A program made the position numbers and the translations under genes. The notes beneath the pieces were generated by a model. That model was given only the letters and a program-made list of their open reading frames with translations. It had not been told where the DNA came from and made no database searches. A DNA stretch of 64,000 bases from Phytophthora colocasiae (Eukaryota > Oomycota > Peronosporomycetes > Peronosporales > Peronosporaceae). Each line of letters begins with the position of its first letter. Within the stretch, counting starts at the first letter, position 1. Of this stretch, positions 43,083-52,646 are shown piece by piece. The stretch is from contig JAGKQI010000075.1 in assembly GCA_018806915.1 (NCBI GenBank), forward strand, positions 558,001 to 622,000. The letters are read 5' to 3'.

Positions 43083-43274
43083 CTTCAATAAGAAGCTTCT
43101 TGAGTCTTGACTTGTCCAGCACTGCGCAAATTGCTAAATGAGCTGCTCGACTACTGGATTCGCATTCAACGTACTTGACGTTTGATGATTGGTTGAATCT
43201 TAAATTCAACATAATTTCTGATTGGTGGAATATTCAAAGGGTAGTCAGACATTTGCAAGACGATCGAGAAGAAG
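43083..43274. promoter_or_regulatory. Divergent promoter with two inverted CCAAT boxes
   Basis: 192 bp between the divergent MTHFD and membrane-protein start codons. GATTGG occurs twice (about 43185 and 43220), each being an inverted CCAAT box. It is assigned as a promoter by position. Confidence 0.45.
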
Positions 43275-43931
43275 ATGCTGTTGGAGATCGGTCGCTTCGT
43301 GTTCCTCGCGCTGACGGATGCCGCGATGTTGCCGGCGCTGGACGTTATGAAGCGCAATCGCCGTCATTTCGAGCTGTTCGTGGGCGTGTTGCAGCTCGTA
43401 GTGGCCTTCAGCTTCAACGCTGCTGAGGCTTTCGATGCGCAACTGTTCCTTAAAGAGGACGAATGGCACTTTATCTCGGACGTTTTGTCCATTTCGTACT
43501 TCCTGTTGCTTTGTGTGCATCTCATGGGGTACAAGGATGAGAACCACAATATTGTATTGCGTTACGTGGCCTTTGCGGGTGCCTGGCTCTTCAAAACCAA
43601 GGACGGATGGGACTCTACGCTGTATGAAGGGCTCTTGGTTGTTTGTTACCTGCTTGGCGTCGTCTACCGTCGTGTCTTCACTCCGACAAATGAAATTTCC
43701 CCGTTGAACAAACAGAACGCTATGTACGCTATTGGCTGCCTCGGTGTCGCGACTATTGTCGGGTTTATCGCGATTTTCTTCGAGGACGACGAGAACAACA
43801 CAGCACTCGGATTCGTCAAGGGATTGATGCACGTGATGGGAGGTGCTGCGTTCTACTACGCGTGGCTGTCGGTTCCCTGCATGGATTCCAAGAAGGACGA
43901 TATCATCCCAACGCACAGTTCATTCGTGTAG
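43275..43931 (+). CDS. Multi-pass membrane protein, possibly TMEM8/myomaker-like
   Basis: 218 aa, intronless, with about seven hydrophobic segments: residues 5-25, 33-50, 65-85, 97-108, 118-135, 152-175 and 185-203. NAAEAFDAQLFLKEDEWHFISDVLSISYFLLLCVHLMG and the late GLMHVMGGAAFYYAW recall the DUF3522/TMEM8/myomaker branch of the CREST membrane hydrolase-like superfamily, where His, Ser and Asp residues lie in helices. That assignment is tentative. The C-terminal tail is short and acidic. The gene ends 36 bp before the stop of the convergent hypothetical gene. Confidence 0.7.
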   Translation: MLLEIGRFVFLALTDAAMLPALDVMKRNRRHFELFVGVLQLVVAFSFNAAEAFDAQLFLKEDEWHFISDVLSISYFLLLCVHLMGYKDENHNIVLRYVAFAGAWLFKTKDGWDSTLYEGLLVVCYLLGVVYRRVFTPTNEISPLNKQNAMYAIGCLGVATIVGFIAIFFEDDENNTALGFVKGLMHVMGGAAFYYAWLSVPCMDSKKDDIIPTHSSFV

Positions 43932-43967
43932 AGTGTTTTACTGCCGAAAGGGGTCCTAACTACTGAG

Positions 43968-44675
43968 TTACTGGACATGGTGAGTGAGGAAAAAGTCATA
44001 GAGCGTCTCGATCGGCTTGATATCGGTCTTCACTGAGATCTGCAGCGTACAGAGTTCAGTTGTAATGTGGATACAAGTCTGAAAATTACACAAAAGTACC
44101 TGTCTTCCATTGATGCGTTCGAAATATCTCGCGTAGAGTGTGAGCAGCACTTGTATCAACGTTATAAAGGTGTCCTCACAGCCGATCGACTGCTGCATAC
44201 ACTGCCGGTAATCAATATCCTTCTCCAGAAGAAATAACTTGATCAATGCGTAAGCTTCGAACAGAATCAAGTTATCACCGAGTGTTTCTCCATAATTGTG
44301 AGGAAGGTTTTGACGTTGGGCGTTGAGGTAGCACTTGAGGGTCCTTTTCTCACGTCGGAGTTGCTCAACTGTCCAAGTAGCACAGTCCATTACCCACGAG
44401 CCGTCAAATGCATCCTCGTTGTTGTTTTCATCTAGAGCAGGATCTTCATTTCCGGACCTGATCAGGAAATGAAGTAGCGAGTCTTTCGGGATTCCTAAAG
44501 CAGTTTTCTCCTTCGTTTCTGTACGAATTATGATTGTCGCCGTGTCAAACGCTTTCAAATTGAATTCGTTGTCCTTCAGATCTTCACAGAACAGCACGCC
44601 ACGCACAGTTTGCTGAATTAATTGCTCGTAAATGCTCTTCGACATGTTGACTTCTTGCTTCTGGATATAGATCAT
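43968..44675 (-). CDS. Hypothetical protein, possibly with a 21-nt intron
   Basis: 235 aa if read straight through. Alternative starts are 44675 (MIYIQKQEVN) and 44645 (MSKSIYEQLIQQ); the second looks more natural. No family was recognised. The sequence is mixed alpha/beta with a conserved-looking GSWVMDCATWTVEQLRREKRTL and a helical ETLGDNLILFEAYALIKLFLLEKD. At 44079-44099 the frame contains a 21-nt stretch starting GTACTTTT and ending AATTTTCAG, exactly in phase; without it the protein reads FERINGRQTCIHITTEL. It is divergent from the LC8 gene, with only 53-83 bp between starts. Confidence 0.65.
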   Translation of the reverse strand: MIYIQKQEVNMSKSIYEQLIQQTVRGVLFCEDLKDNEFNLKAFDTATIIIRTETKEKTALGIPKDSLLHFLIRSGNEDPALDENNNEDAFDGSWVMDCATWTVEQLRREKRTLKCYLNAQRQNLPHNYGETLGDNLILFEAYALIKLFLLEKDIDYRQCMQQSIGCEDTFITLIQVLLTLYARYFERINGRQVLLCNFQTCIHITTELCTLQISVKTDIKPIETLYDFFLTHHVQ

Positions 44676-44728
44676 AGATTTAACCGTCGGTCAATGCGTC
44701 CCAGTATCGAAGGATCTACCAGATCCGA

Positions 44729-45105
44729 ATGTCCAAGGCTCAAAAGAAAGACGACGTAGCTGTCGGAGGCTTGCGAATCGTGTACCAAGACACATCCAAG
44801 GAACTCGAGGAGTTGATTCTCAGCAGTGCCACCAATGCACTCAAAGCGTTGTACAAAGGCGAGAAGAACCACTTCACAGAGGTGGCTCAGCAGATCAAAC
44901 ATGAGCTTGAAGAGACTCAGGAAGGCGCTTGGCATGTCATCGTAGGCAAATCCTTCGGGTCATTTGTCTCGCACGAAGTCAAAAAGTAAGAAACCGTGAT
45001 ATTTCGATAGCCTCGATACCCGTCCTTACCTCTTTTCTTGTGTTTGCTAGAATGCTGTACTTCTTCTTGGGTCAGATTGGCTTCCTTGTGTATCGACACG
45101 GTTGA
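44729..45105 (+). CDS. DYNLL: Dynein light chain, LC8 family
   Basis: Two exons, 44729-44985 and 45051-45105, in phase 2, giving 103 aa. Exon 2 supplies the last strand MLYFFLGQIGFLVYRHG, matching the LC8 beta-4/5 region. Exon 1 holds the helices and GAWHVIVGKSFGSFVSHEVKK. A 14-residue N-terminal extension makes it longer than the classic 89-aa LC8, as in axonemal LC8 paralogues. It would dimerise and bind short linear motifs in dynein intermediate chains and other partners. The TQT/GIQ-like motifs in the giant protein at 32159 are candidate ligands. Confidence 0.88.
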
Positions 45106-45171
45106 CGTAGCAGCTCAAACCACCTCGTTAAATAATCACTTTGCCTACACTGCGTGCTGCTCTTGGTCACT

Positions 45172-47605
45172 CTATCCATACTGCTGAAATTGCTGTTGTC
45201 GCTGTCTCTGGAGTTCTAAGGTTCGTTGGAATGTTTGCTTCAACATCTGACGGATGTGGTTACTGAACTGCACAATCCGAACGAACTCCACCTCGCGGTC
45301 TTTCTTTAGTTTCTTGATATTTTCCTCGTGCATGTTGATGTTGGTGCTGGTCGTTCGGATCAACTCGTTCTCCCAGCTCGAGTTCACTGCACGGGACTGG
45401 CTCAGCGTCATAATCAACTGCTGGTTCAATCCCAGGAGGTCCTTCTTGTGCTGATTAATCTCATTCGATATCTGCAAACACTTGCGGTGACTGATTATGG
45501 GAACTTGAGGAACGTCGCCAAGCTCCGTCATACGCAAAAGACGCACAGCAGCCATGAGATCATTCGACTGGATTATCATCGCGATCAGCATCTTGTCCCT
45601 TCGATTCCTTGCCTCCTCGAGAACAGCCTGTACCTTGTTCAGCTTGGCCATTATTGGGGCCGCAGCGTACGGTCCTTGGCAAGTTGCAACGGCAATCTGC
45701 CCAGTCAACTGTTCGGTTTGCATCTCCAGGCTCACCACGGTATGGTTTACTTCATGGTAGCGATCCACCAATGAATCAACCAGTGCGTTCTCCGCAAAGA
45801 CAGCACCTCCTAGCGGTAAGAGATTGCCGGTGTTGGATAATGTGGCCAAATCTGTGCTGATGGCAGACGTTGATGACCACATTCCGCCCGCCGTGCTCGT
45901 AGTGGTCGGCATTGAAGTTTGCATCAACCCATTGGCCATGACACTCGGCGCAAAAGCATCGGCACTGCTTCCATTTCCCATCGAGGATGCAATCCCGAAC
46001 TGATTCCATGGTAACGTATCCAATCTCGAAGTAGCGTTGACAGTGTTGACTCCACTTGACAATAGAGGTGCGTTGTAGGATGAGCTGGATTGTACTGGAG
46101 CTGCTGAAGTCAATGGTATTGAAGCCGCCTGCAAATCTGGTGGGAACGCAATAGGTTCTAGCACCGACTCTTGAGCATTTGGGAACACACTAACAGCAGG
46201 GAGCTGCTGCGGTTGAGGAAGCAATGCACGGAGACGAGTATTTCCACCCTCAATACCTTCTGCTGTTCCGTTGGGCTGGTTTATCGTCGAGTTACTATGG
46301 CCTTGTTGCTGAGAAACCCCGCCAGAACTGGTGTGAGTGTCATTGGCTGCTTCACTGTCACCCTCCTCGTCATCAATGACAATCACTTCAACATCACGTT
46401 TCCGCTTCTCACCAATGTTGCTTTCTGATCTTCCAGAGGAGTCATTAGTCGCTGAATGCGGGTTCTTCCGAGACTTAATGATCTCAGATATCGCTTTTTC
46501 CATACTGCCAGGCCAGTGAGACTTTACCAGACAAGTTCCAGGCGCATCTGCCAACAATAGAAGAACAAAAACAATGAGCAAGCAACAAAATATTCCTCAA
46601 AACGCATAGACAAACCTTCTACAGCTAGTTTGCGGTGATTTCTTGTCCTAGGAACGCTGTGGATTTGTTCAAAACACTCGCTGCAAAACTTTAGGTCACA
46701 CTCCGCACACCAATAAACGATCCGCTTCTCTTGACACTGCCGACAAACTGCAAAACAAATACGACCAAATCAACAGGTTAAATCTATTCAGTCGCTCTGC
46801 CTCGAATTTCACAGTGAAAACCCACGTGAAGCTGAAATTCGATGATGTCTTCGAGCGCCATCTGACGAATGAGTTGACCCCCAGCAGGCATCACACAGTG
46901 CTCGTTCTTTAAGTATACAGCCTTCTTGGCAGCATTTCACCTGCGCTTTCTTGATGACTTTTCCACGCTCGCATAGCTCGCACATTGGTAGCATTAATTC
47001 TGCAGTTTCAATACATAAAAACCCTCGTTAGCTACGATCAACCCACGAACAAATATACCAACGCTTCGCGTACGTGTGATTTGTTCTTGGTTTCGCTCCT
47101 TGAAGTTCTCCAGCACCACTGGCAGCACTTCGAACCACATTTTTCTCGTTTCCTTCTGCTTCTCAATTGAAACCTGTGCTGTACCATCAACCTGTTTCTT
47201 GTGCTGCGGTATTATATCAGGGTCTCCGTTGTGTGTTGCATTTTCAGCTACCATCGAACCGTTTTGGTTTTCATTGTCCTGTTTCCCGCCTTTTTCACCC
47301 TCTGCAGATATCACTCCTGTATTGCTCTCCGATATATCAACAGAGGCTGTCTCTGGTGTTCTCAGCACTTCACTGGATCTGTTCTGTTGGTGATGGTTAT
47401 TTGGAGCCGGTGGGGACCCATTGGGCGTCGTATTGGCTGTGGACTGGGCTATTGAGGTCTGTACATTGGCTGTGAACGCCATTTCGGTATGGCTCAAGGG
47501 TCCTGAAGGAGAAGAAGGGTCTCCTGCATGTGTAGATGGAGGAGCTACTGCTGACGTTTCCTCAGAAGCTCCGGCAGAGACCGATACCGGACCTCTTCCG
47601 TCCAT
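45172..47605 (-). CDS. B-box zinc-finger protein with coiled-coil C-terminus
   Basis: Four exons: 47074-47605, 46826-46999, 46616-46747 and 45172-46547, giving 737 aa with phase-1 junctions throughout. The N-terminal 175 residues are Ser/Asn-rich. Two Cys/His clusters follow: CELCERG...CCQEGC...CDACWGSTH...RRHHR (about 181-230) and CRQCQEKRIVYWCAECDLKFCSECFEQIH...RNHRKL (about 237-280). The second is a good B-box-like treble of zinc ligands. Then come an acidic patch, a long Ser/Thr/Asn-rich stretch, and about 160 residues of coiled coil ending in a Gln-rich RQRQQQFQQYG. There is no RING or SPRY domain. It is a possible transcription or ubiquitin-pathway scaffold; the function is unknown. Confidence 0.82.
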
Positions 47606-47747
47606 CGTTCGCGCCAAACGTAACGTTAACCCTTTATAATAGGACACACCAGATCACAAAATATATATTTTGCTTCATTTTCACAATAAAATATTTTTTG
47701 ACAACAATTACATTTAGTGTATATTTTTAATTTGAATATCATTGAAA
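47606..47747. promoter_or_regulatory. Divergent 142-bp promoter, B-box gene and CACYBP
   Basis: Space between two divergent ATGs; strongly A/T-rich on the CACYBP side. One E2F-like octamer in inverted orientation (GCGCCAAA, 47611-47618) lies six bases upstream of the B-box ATG. A single octamer like this is expected several times by chance in 64 kb. Confidence 0.4.
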
Positions 47748-48637
47748 ATGGCAGGAAGCACAGATACGTTAACGGCGGAGATCGCGGAGCTGCAGGCGCT
47801 ACTGGCGCAGACCAAGACGCCTGGCAACCGCCGTGATCTGGAGCAGCTGCTACAGCGCAAGCAGAAGGCTCTGGAGGCCTCTGAGCTGCAGCAGGAGAAT
47901 GCAAAGGTGGTGGATACGCCCAAGCCAGAGCACGTCAAGGTTGCTCCTCGTCCTGTGACCAGTGACCGGACGCCATTTACGGAGATCAGCCGATTCGGCT
48001 GGGAGGATGATGGCTACGGAAAGGAAAAGGTGGCGGTCTACATCATGTCAGGTGTCGATGGTGTCGGTAACTTGCCCAAGGAGAACGTCACCTGCAACTT
48101 TACCAAGACATCGTTCGACCTGAAGGTATGTGGATATGTTAATTTAGGTTGATATATCGTTGCTTAAGTATTTGTTATTGTTGTGGCAGATTCTTGGGCT
48201 GGATAACAAGAACTACAGGTGAGTTGAATAGCTGGAGAAAATTCGAAGTTGAGTTCTAACTTAGTTTTTTTTTTCTTTCCAGATTGTTCAAGCAACACTT
48301 GGAGAAGGAGATCGACCCGGCAAAGAGCTCGTTCCGCGTGAAGAAGAACCGTGTGACAATTTCACTTTACAAAGCGGACAAGGACAACACGTGGATGAAT
48401 CTCACGGCCAAGAACCCGTTGAAGAGCACCAAGCCCGACACGAGCGACCCGTCTGCGGGCATCATGGACATGATGAAGGTAAGGTTACATATTCTTTGTG
48501 AAGTTGTTCTAAATACTAACCTGGCGTTTCTTTTCTTCTAGAACATGTACGAAGATGGCGACGATGAGATGAAGCGTACGATTGCCAAGGCGTGGACTGA
48601 GAGTCGTGACAAGAATGGAGCTGCCAGCCCCTTCTAA
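47748..48637 (+). CDS. CACYBP: Calcyclin-binding protein (Siah-interacting, CS + SGS domains)
   Basis: Four exons: 47748-48125, 48190-48218, 48283-48478 and 48542-48637, giving 232 aa, the usual length. The N-terminal helical hairpin ([28 protein letters not shown]) is followed by a CS domain ([21 protein letters not shown]...[26 protein letters not shown]) and an SGS region with [29 protein letters not shown]. Exon 2 is only 29 nt. In animals the protein bridges Siah1 and SCF-type ubiquitin ligases and binds S100 proteins and Hsp90. In an oomycete the ligase-adaptor role is the best guess. Confidence 0.93.
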
Positions 48638-48708
48638 CTGACGAGAAAAGGTTAGCTTTGGCCACCTTTTAATGATGTTCTATCATGCAAAGGGAGGTTT
48701 CTATCTAC

Positions 48709-49301
48709 TCATTGTCGACTCGGATGTCCTGAATCCCCACTGGTAACTACAGTAACTTCGCTGTCCTCAAGTGCTTTTTTGATTCGTTTGAACTCTGCGC
48801 TCTTCTTCTTGACCTGAAAACTCTCATTGGTCTCACCAGTTTCCACCTGCATAAGTGACAAGAACCCGTCCTCGTCGATATCCATAACGCTCCACTCAAT
48901 ACTCGGCTCACTCCAGCAATCGAAGCGTCCGGATCTCCACCAACAATTGCAATGAGCTCGTTGTACCACTTGAGCAACCGCTTTTTCTGCTTAGTGCCAA
49001 CCACATTGAAAGGCATAGCGAGTCCGTCTTTCACCGTTTGAAAAGTAGCTTCAGCTATTGGCAGCATTGCTCCTCCTTGCTTTCCCAGCCCCACGTAATG
49101 CCCTACACAATCTACAAGCTTCTGCTGTGCTGCGTCACTGAATCGCTGGCTTTGGTTGCGCTGCAGGAATCGACTCGTTGTGCGCAGTTCCTTGAAAATC
49201 TTGCTTTGTGTCGTTTCCATCCTTGCAGAGCTGTCTGGTCCAGAGACTGCGGCCACCAGTGCCTGGCCATCTTCCCAGAACTTGATGCACCTCAAGTCCA
49301 T
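48709..49301 (-). CDS. Protein with eIF5A-C-domain-like tail; frame change at 48895-48944
   Basis: Translation starts at the ATG at 49301 (MDLRCIKFWEDGQALVA) and reads well to about 48940. The C-terminal part continues in another frame: EWSVMDIDEDGFLSLMQVETGETNESFQ, ending at 48709, which resembles the OB-fold of eIF5A. The frames connect if 48895-48944 is a 50-nt intron with a GTTGGT donor, or if 48895-48911 (GTGAGC...TTGAG) is a 17-nt intron. A single-base frameshift would also explain it. The first 120 residues match no family I know and lack the hypusine loop, so this is not a standard eIF5A. Confidence 0.55.
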
Positions 49302-49359
49302 TGTGGCGAATGGCAGTAAAGCCTAGAATTCCGTTTAAGTTCGAAAATTGATCAAGACC

Positions 49360-49644
49360 ATGGAAGAAGACCTGTATGGCGACTTGGACACGTCCACCAG
49401 CGCCTTGGGGAAGAAAGAGGCGCTGGACCTCAAGAGCAAAGTGGAGACTGAGAACAAGCGGCTTAAAGACGAACTGGCACAGCTACAAGAGCAGAACCGA
49501 CAGCTTGGGGCTACGAATAAACAATTGGAGACCAACATCTCAACTCTCTTTGCAACAGCCCAACTAGAGCTCAAACGCAAAGATAAAGAGATCCAACGAC
49601 TGCGTAGTCAATTAGAAGGACGAGATGTTCCACCTAGAGGGTAA
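49360..49644 (+). CDS. Small coiled-coil protein, FLASH/CASP8AP2 N-terminus-like
   Basis: 94 aa from the ATG at 49360 (MEEDLYGDLDTST). A long coiled coil contains NKQLETNISTLFATAQLELKRKDKEIQRLRSQLE. This strongly recalls the conserved helix of FLASH, in which Asn-Ile-Ser...Thr-Ala...Glu...Arg-Lys-Asp-x-Glu-Ile recurs. FLASH acts in histone pre-mRNA 3' processing with Lsm11. A GTAAAG donor overlaps the stop region (about 49641), and an acceptor AAAACAG lies near 49743, so the true protein may continue. The assignment rests on one motif. Confidence 0.55.
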   Translation: MEEDLYGDLDTSTSALGKKEALDLKSKVETENKRLKDELAQLQEQNRQLGATNKQLETNISTLFATAQLELKRKDKEIQRLRSQLEGRDVPPRG

Positions 49645-50058
49645 AGGACAAGTCTTACAACACGTCAAGACTATTTACTAAACCATTCTTTCTTGTTTTC
49701 TTGTTGGTTGTTTCAATTTCGCATTCCTGCATAAATAAAAACAGCCGCGTGTATGTGGTCGTCATCGTTTCGGAGCGCTCGTTCGCTGCCGTCGAATGCC
49801 TATCGCATCAACTCTTGGCTGTTTGTTCGTACGAACTTCGTCTCCGTCTCTCTTAGTTTTGCTTTGCCTCTGCCTCCAAGGCGCCGCTTGATCTCTCTTG
49901 CTTGACTTTTGGACACTCGATTTGTCTCTATACCCGAGACACAAGTTACGACACGTCGCCTATCGATCGATAGAAGAGCCCTATCGACGAAGGCAATCGC
50001 GCAACAACTCGCTTGATATGTACGTGGATATGTAGCTTCTTCGATGCCAATCGCTGAA
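49645..50058. other. Intergenic or possible extra exon region
   Basis: Pyrimidine-rich sequence, then a TCGATCGATAG-containing stretch. It may hold a continuation of the FLASH-like gene after 49743, but no frame there is convincing. The minus-strand ORFs are low-complexity and unsupported. Confidence 0.4.
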
Positions 50059-52083
50059 TTACGCATCATGTGTCGATGCGTTGGATGGACCAACCACGAT
50101 CTCTTCCGGGTCTGCCACTGTAACATCTGCCGGTTTGTCCCCGTTCGAGTTTTTAAGTTGCTGAAGCAGCGTGTCCAGACAGCTCACATCGTACTCGTCA
50201 AGCAGCGACGTCTCAAAATCTTCGAGTTTCTTCATTACTGCCTGCTAATGCACAGCCGAACCAAAAGACACGCCATTAGACCACTATCCAGAAAGAAAAG
50301 CACACGAAATGATAAAAAGCCACAGGATGCGTTACAGTACCTGTTCGCCGTCAGTAAAGTTGTAATGGTCTGAATCGGGCAGTAGTGGAAGCTCGTCGTC
50401 CAAAAATGCAAGCTGGTTTTCTGCTGACGCTTGAGCAGGGGTACCGTTCGAAGCGCTCATGTTCTTGTTTGATGTTTGACTCCCACTATTTTCATCCAAA
50501 TCACTCACGCTCGGCTTTAATATCGGTGTTGATACAGTCGGTGTAGGTGCAGTCGGCAGTGGTACCGTTGGGGACGATACCGTAGGTGACGATACAGTCG
50601 GTGTTGATTTAGCGGGCGCAGATACGTCGGCTGTTGTGTCCACACCATTCGTTAGGAATCCAGCTAGCGTCTGATCCAAGCTAGGAGCGCTGTTATTCAC
50701 TGCATTGATCGGTGAAAAGATGCTGAGCACGTTGTTCTGTCCACCATCAGGGTGTACCAAGTTCGACGGCACAGTCATCGCAAAGGGGTTCGGATCTTCC
50801 ACAGCGCTGGAAACTTCGACAACAGAAGAAGGTTCTACTTCTACCGGCACAGTGAAAGAGTTAGTAAACTACTACAATGCAGACATCCAGGATACACAGC
50901 TTACCTAGCTTGTAAGGAGGTCCCTCAGTTGAAAGCATTTCACTGGCATCGGACGGTACCTCGACAAACTTCCGCTTTCTGGACCCAGGTGCTGCAGTAG
51001 CGACATTCGCAGTTGATCCGGGCAACATTGGCGGTTCGTCCATGGCCAGAAAACGAAGCACGTCACGGAATTCCTTCGGTCCAAGCATACTGTTGTTGCT
51101 AAAGCTACCAATAGGTTAGATAACAAAACAACAGATTAGTCACGCATCGAGGACGCCGTAGAAAAAAATACACAAATTCTTCGCCACGTACTCTTCCGTG
51201 ACAACAGCGCCTCCGTCATTGCTGGAGATTTTGGGTAGATTCTGTTGTTTACCACGGTAAATCTGGAACAAAATCCACATGATCTTCTTCATCTTCTCCT
51301 GCATGACCAGCTGCTTGTCTTTTGCCTGCTCCAAGTGCTTCCATAGCTTCAGGTTGTCACTCCGGACGATCTGTCACCACAAATAATAGTTGTTATACAC
51401 AAGCCGCCATAAAAAAAGTTTATAAATCCTCATACCGCATTGTCAATTTCCACCTCACGTAGACGTTTCTCCATAGCGTCACTGCGTTGCCGGAGCTCTT
51501 TCATCTCTCTTAGCAACGTGTCGGAAATCTCACGGTGAGCGTCAAGACGAGAGTTCTGTACACACATCAAAGCGTAAGAACAAATCAAATCTCAACCCAG
51601 TTTCTACTGTAAACCCACCTGCGCGGAGCTGACAATCTGCTGGTTGTGGTGATTGCTGTTCGAGACCTTGCGCTTAATGTGGTGTAGAAGATCAGGTCGA
51701 CCACGCTTGAAGTACGGGTGCTGGAACTCGAGTCGCTTGGAGTCTAGCACCGTCTTGTGGAAGCCGTAGAGGTTGAGTTGACGAACGAAAGACGGGAAGT
51801 TGCGGTGCTTAAAGAAGCGAGGCAGCACCATGGCTACAAACGCCTCCAGCTGTGACACGATGATCGTGTCTCCATTGGCGTTCCAGCCGCACACGTGCGA
51901 GAACTCGGGCATGCTGAAGATTTCGTACGTTTTGGATAGAAACGCGGGCAGCATCACGTGCTTCCCCTCTGCGTGCGTGGTAGTAGCTGTCTTTCCTTTG
52001 GGTGCGTCATTAGGTGGAGCTGGCGTTGGGTCCATGGGGCCTGCGGGAGATTCCTGCTTCGTTACTCGAATGCGCTTGGCCAT
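50059..52083 (-). CDS. HSF: Heat shock transcription factor, six exons
   Basis: Exons 51619-52083, 51436-51555, 51174-51370, 50905-51098, 50341-50840 and 50059-50241 give 552 aa. The HSF winged-helix domain is at about residues 44-145 (PAFLSKTYEIFSMPEFSHVCGW...FFKHRNFPSFVRQLNLYGFHKT). A heptad-repeat oligomerisation region follows in exons 2-3 (SDTLLREMKELRQRSDAMEKRLREVE, then NLKLWKHLEQAKDKQLVMQEKMKKIMWILFQIY). The C-terminal half is Ser/Thr/Pro-rich with a run of T-V-S-S-P units and an acidic hydrophobic tail (FLDDELPLLPDSDHYNF), a likely activation domain. The exon-4 acceptor is ambiguous by 9 nt (51098 or 51089), and exon 6 has a CAGG tandem acceptor. Confidence 0.88.
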
Positions 52084-52646
52084 ATCCGAGTACTGTAAAC
52101 CTGTCTTTCTGTTGATCTACTGGGCTGTTTTTGGTAGCAAAAGGCTCGGGTAAGTAGCTGAATGAGCTGTGCGTCTGGTAGTGTAGGTGTTGTGGTCTGT
52201 GGCTGCTTGAGAGGAGAGAGAGAATGCGCTGCGTGTGCGACGTGTGCGACCTTCTTTCTTGTCCTGTGTTTCTTCCTTCTGAAAAGCGACGCGTTGTTCA
52301 GTTGATTGGTTGACCGACCGTCTTTTGTATGCGGGAAAATTGTTGTCAAGGTTCGCTACACAGTGATTTTAACGTGTTGCGGAATTGCTGGCTGTCTAGC
52401 AGACGAGACAGTCGACGTTGATTGGATGTAATACATTGCGCCAATCGCAAGCGAGCGGCGACATGTGTCTTCATTCAACATAGAAAAACTTCTCTCATTA
52501 CTTAAGCCACAAGTTGTACAGCTTTGTGAAGACTGTGTGCATGCATTGCTTCATCACTAAAGGAGATATATTGATGGCTCAAAGCGCCTTGCATAAGAAG
52601 GAATAGAGCAGAAGTCTGTCGTCCGATTTGTATCACGAAGCCGACC
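52084..52646. promoter_or_regulatory. Intergenic region between HSF and the TIR gene
   Basis: A 563-bp divergent spacer. Several CCAAT-type pentamers in both orientations are clustered at 52300-52450 (TTGATTGGTTG, GATTGGATG, GCCAATCGC), and one GCGGGAAA octamer lies at 52331-52338. No coding or RNA feature was seen. Confidence 0.45.

Noticed and set aside
47606..47747. E2F-like octamer as evidence for S-phase control of the B-box gene
   Set aside because: A single octamer of this degeneracy is expected about eight times in a window this long.
48709..49301. Annotating this gene as eIF5A
   Set aside because: Only the tail resembles eIF5A; the hypusine loop and first domain are missing.
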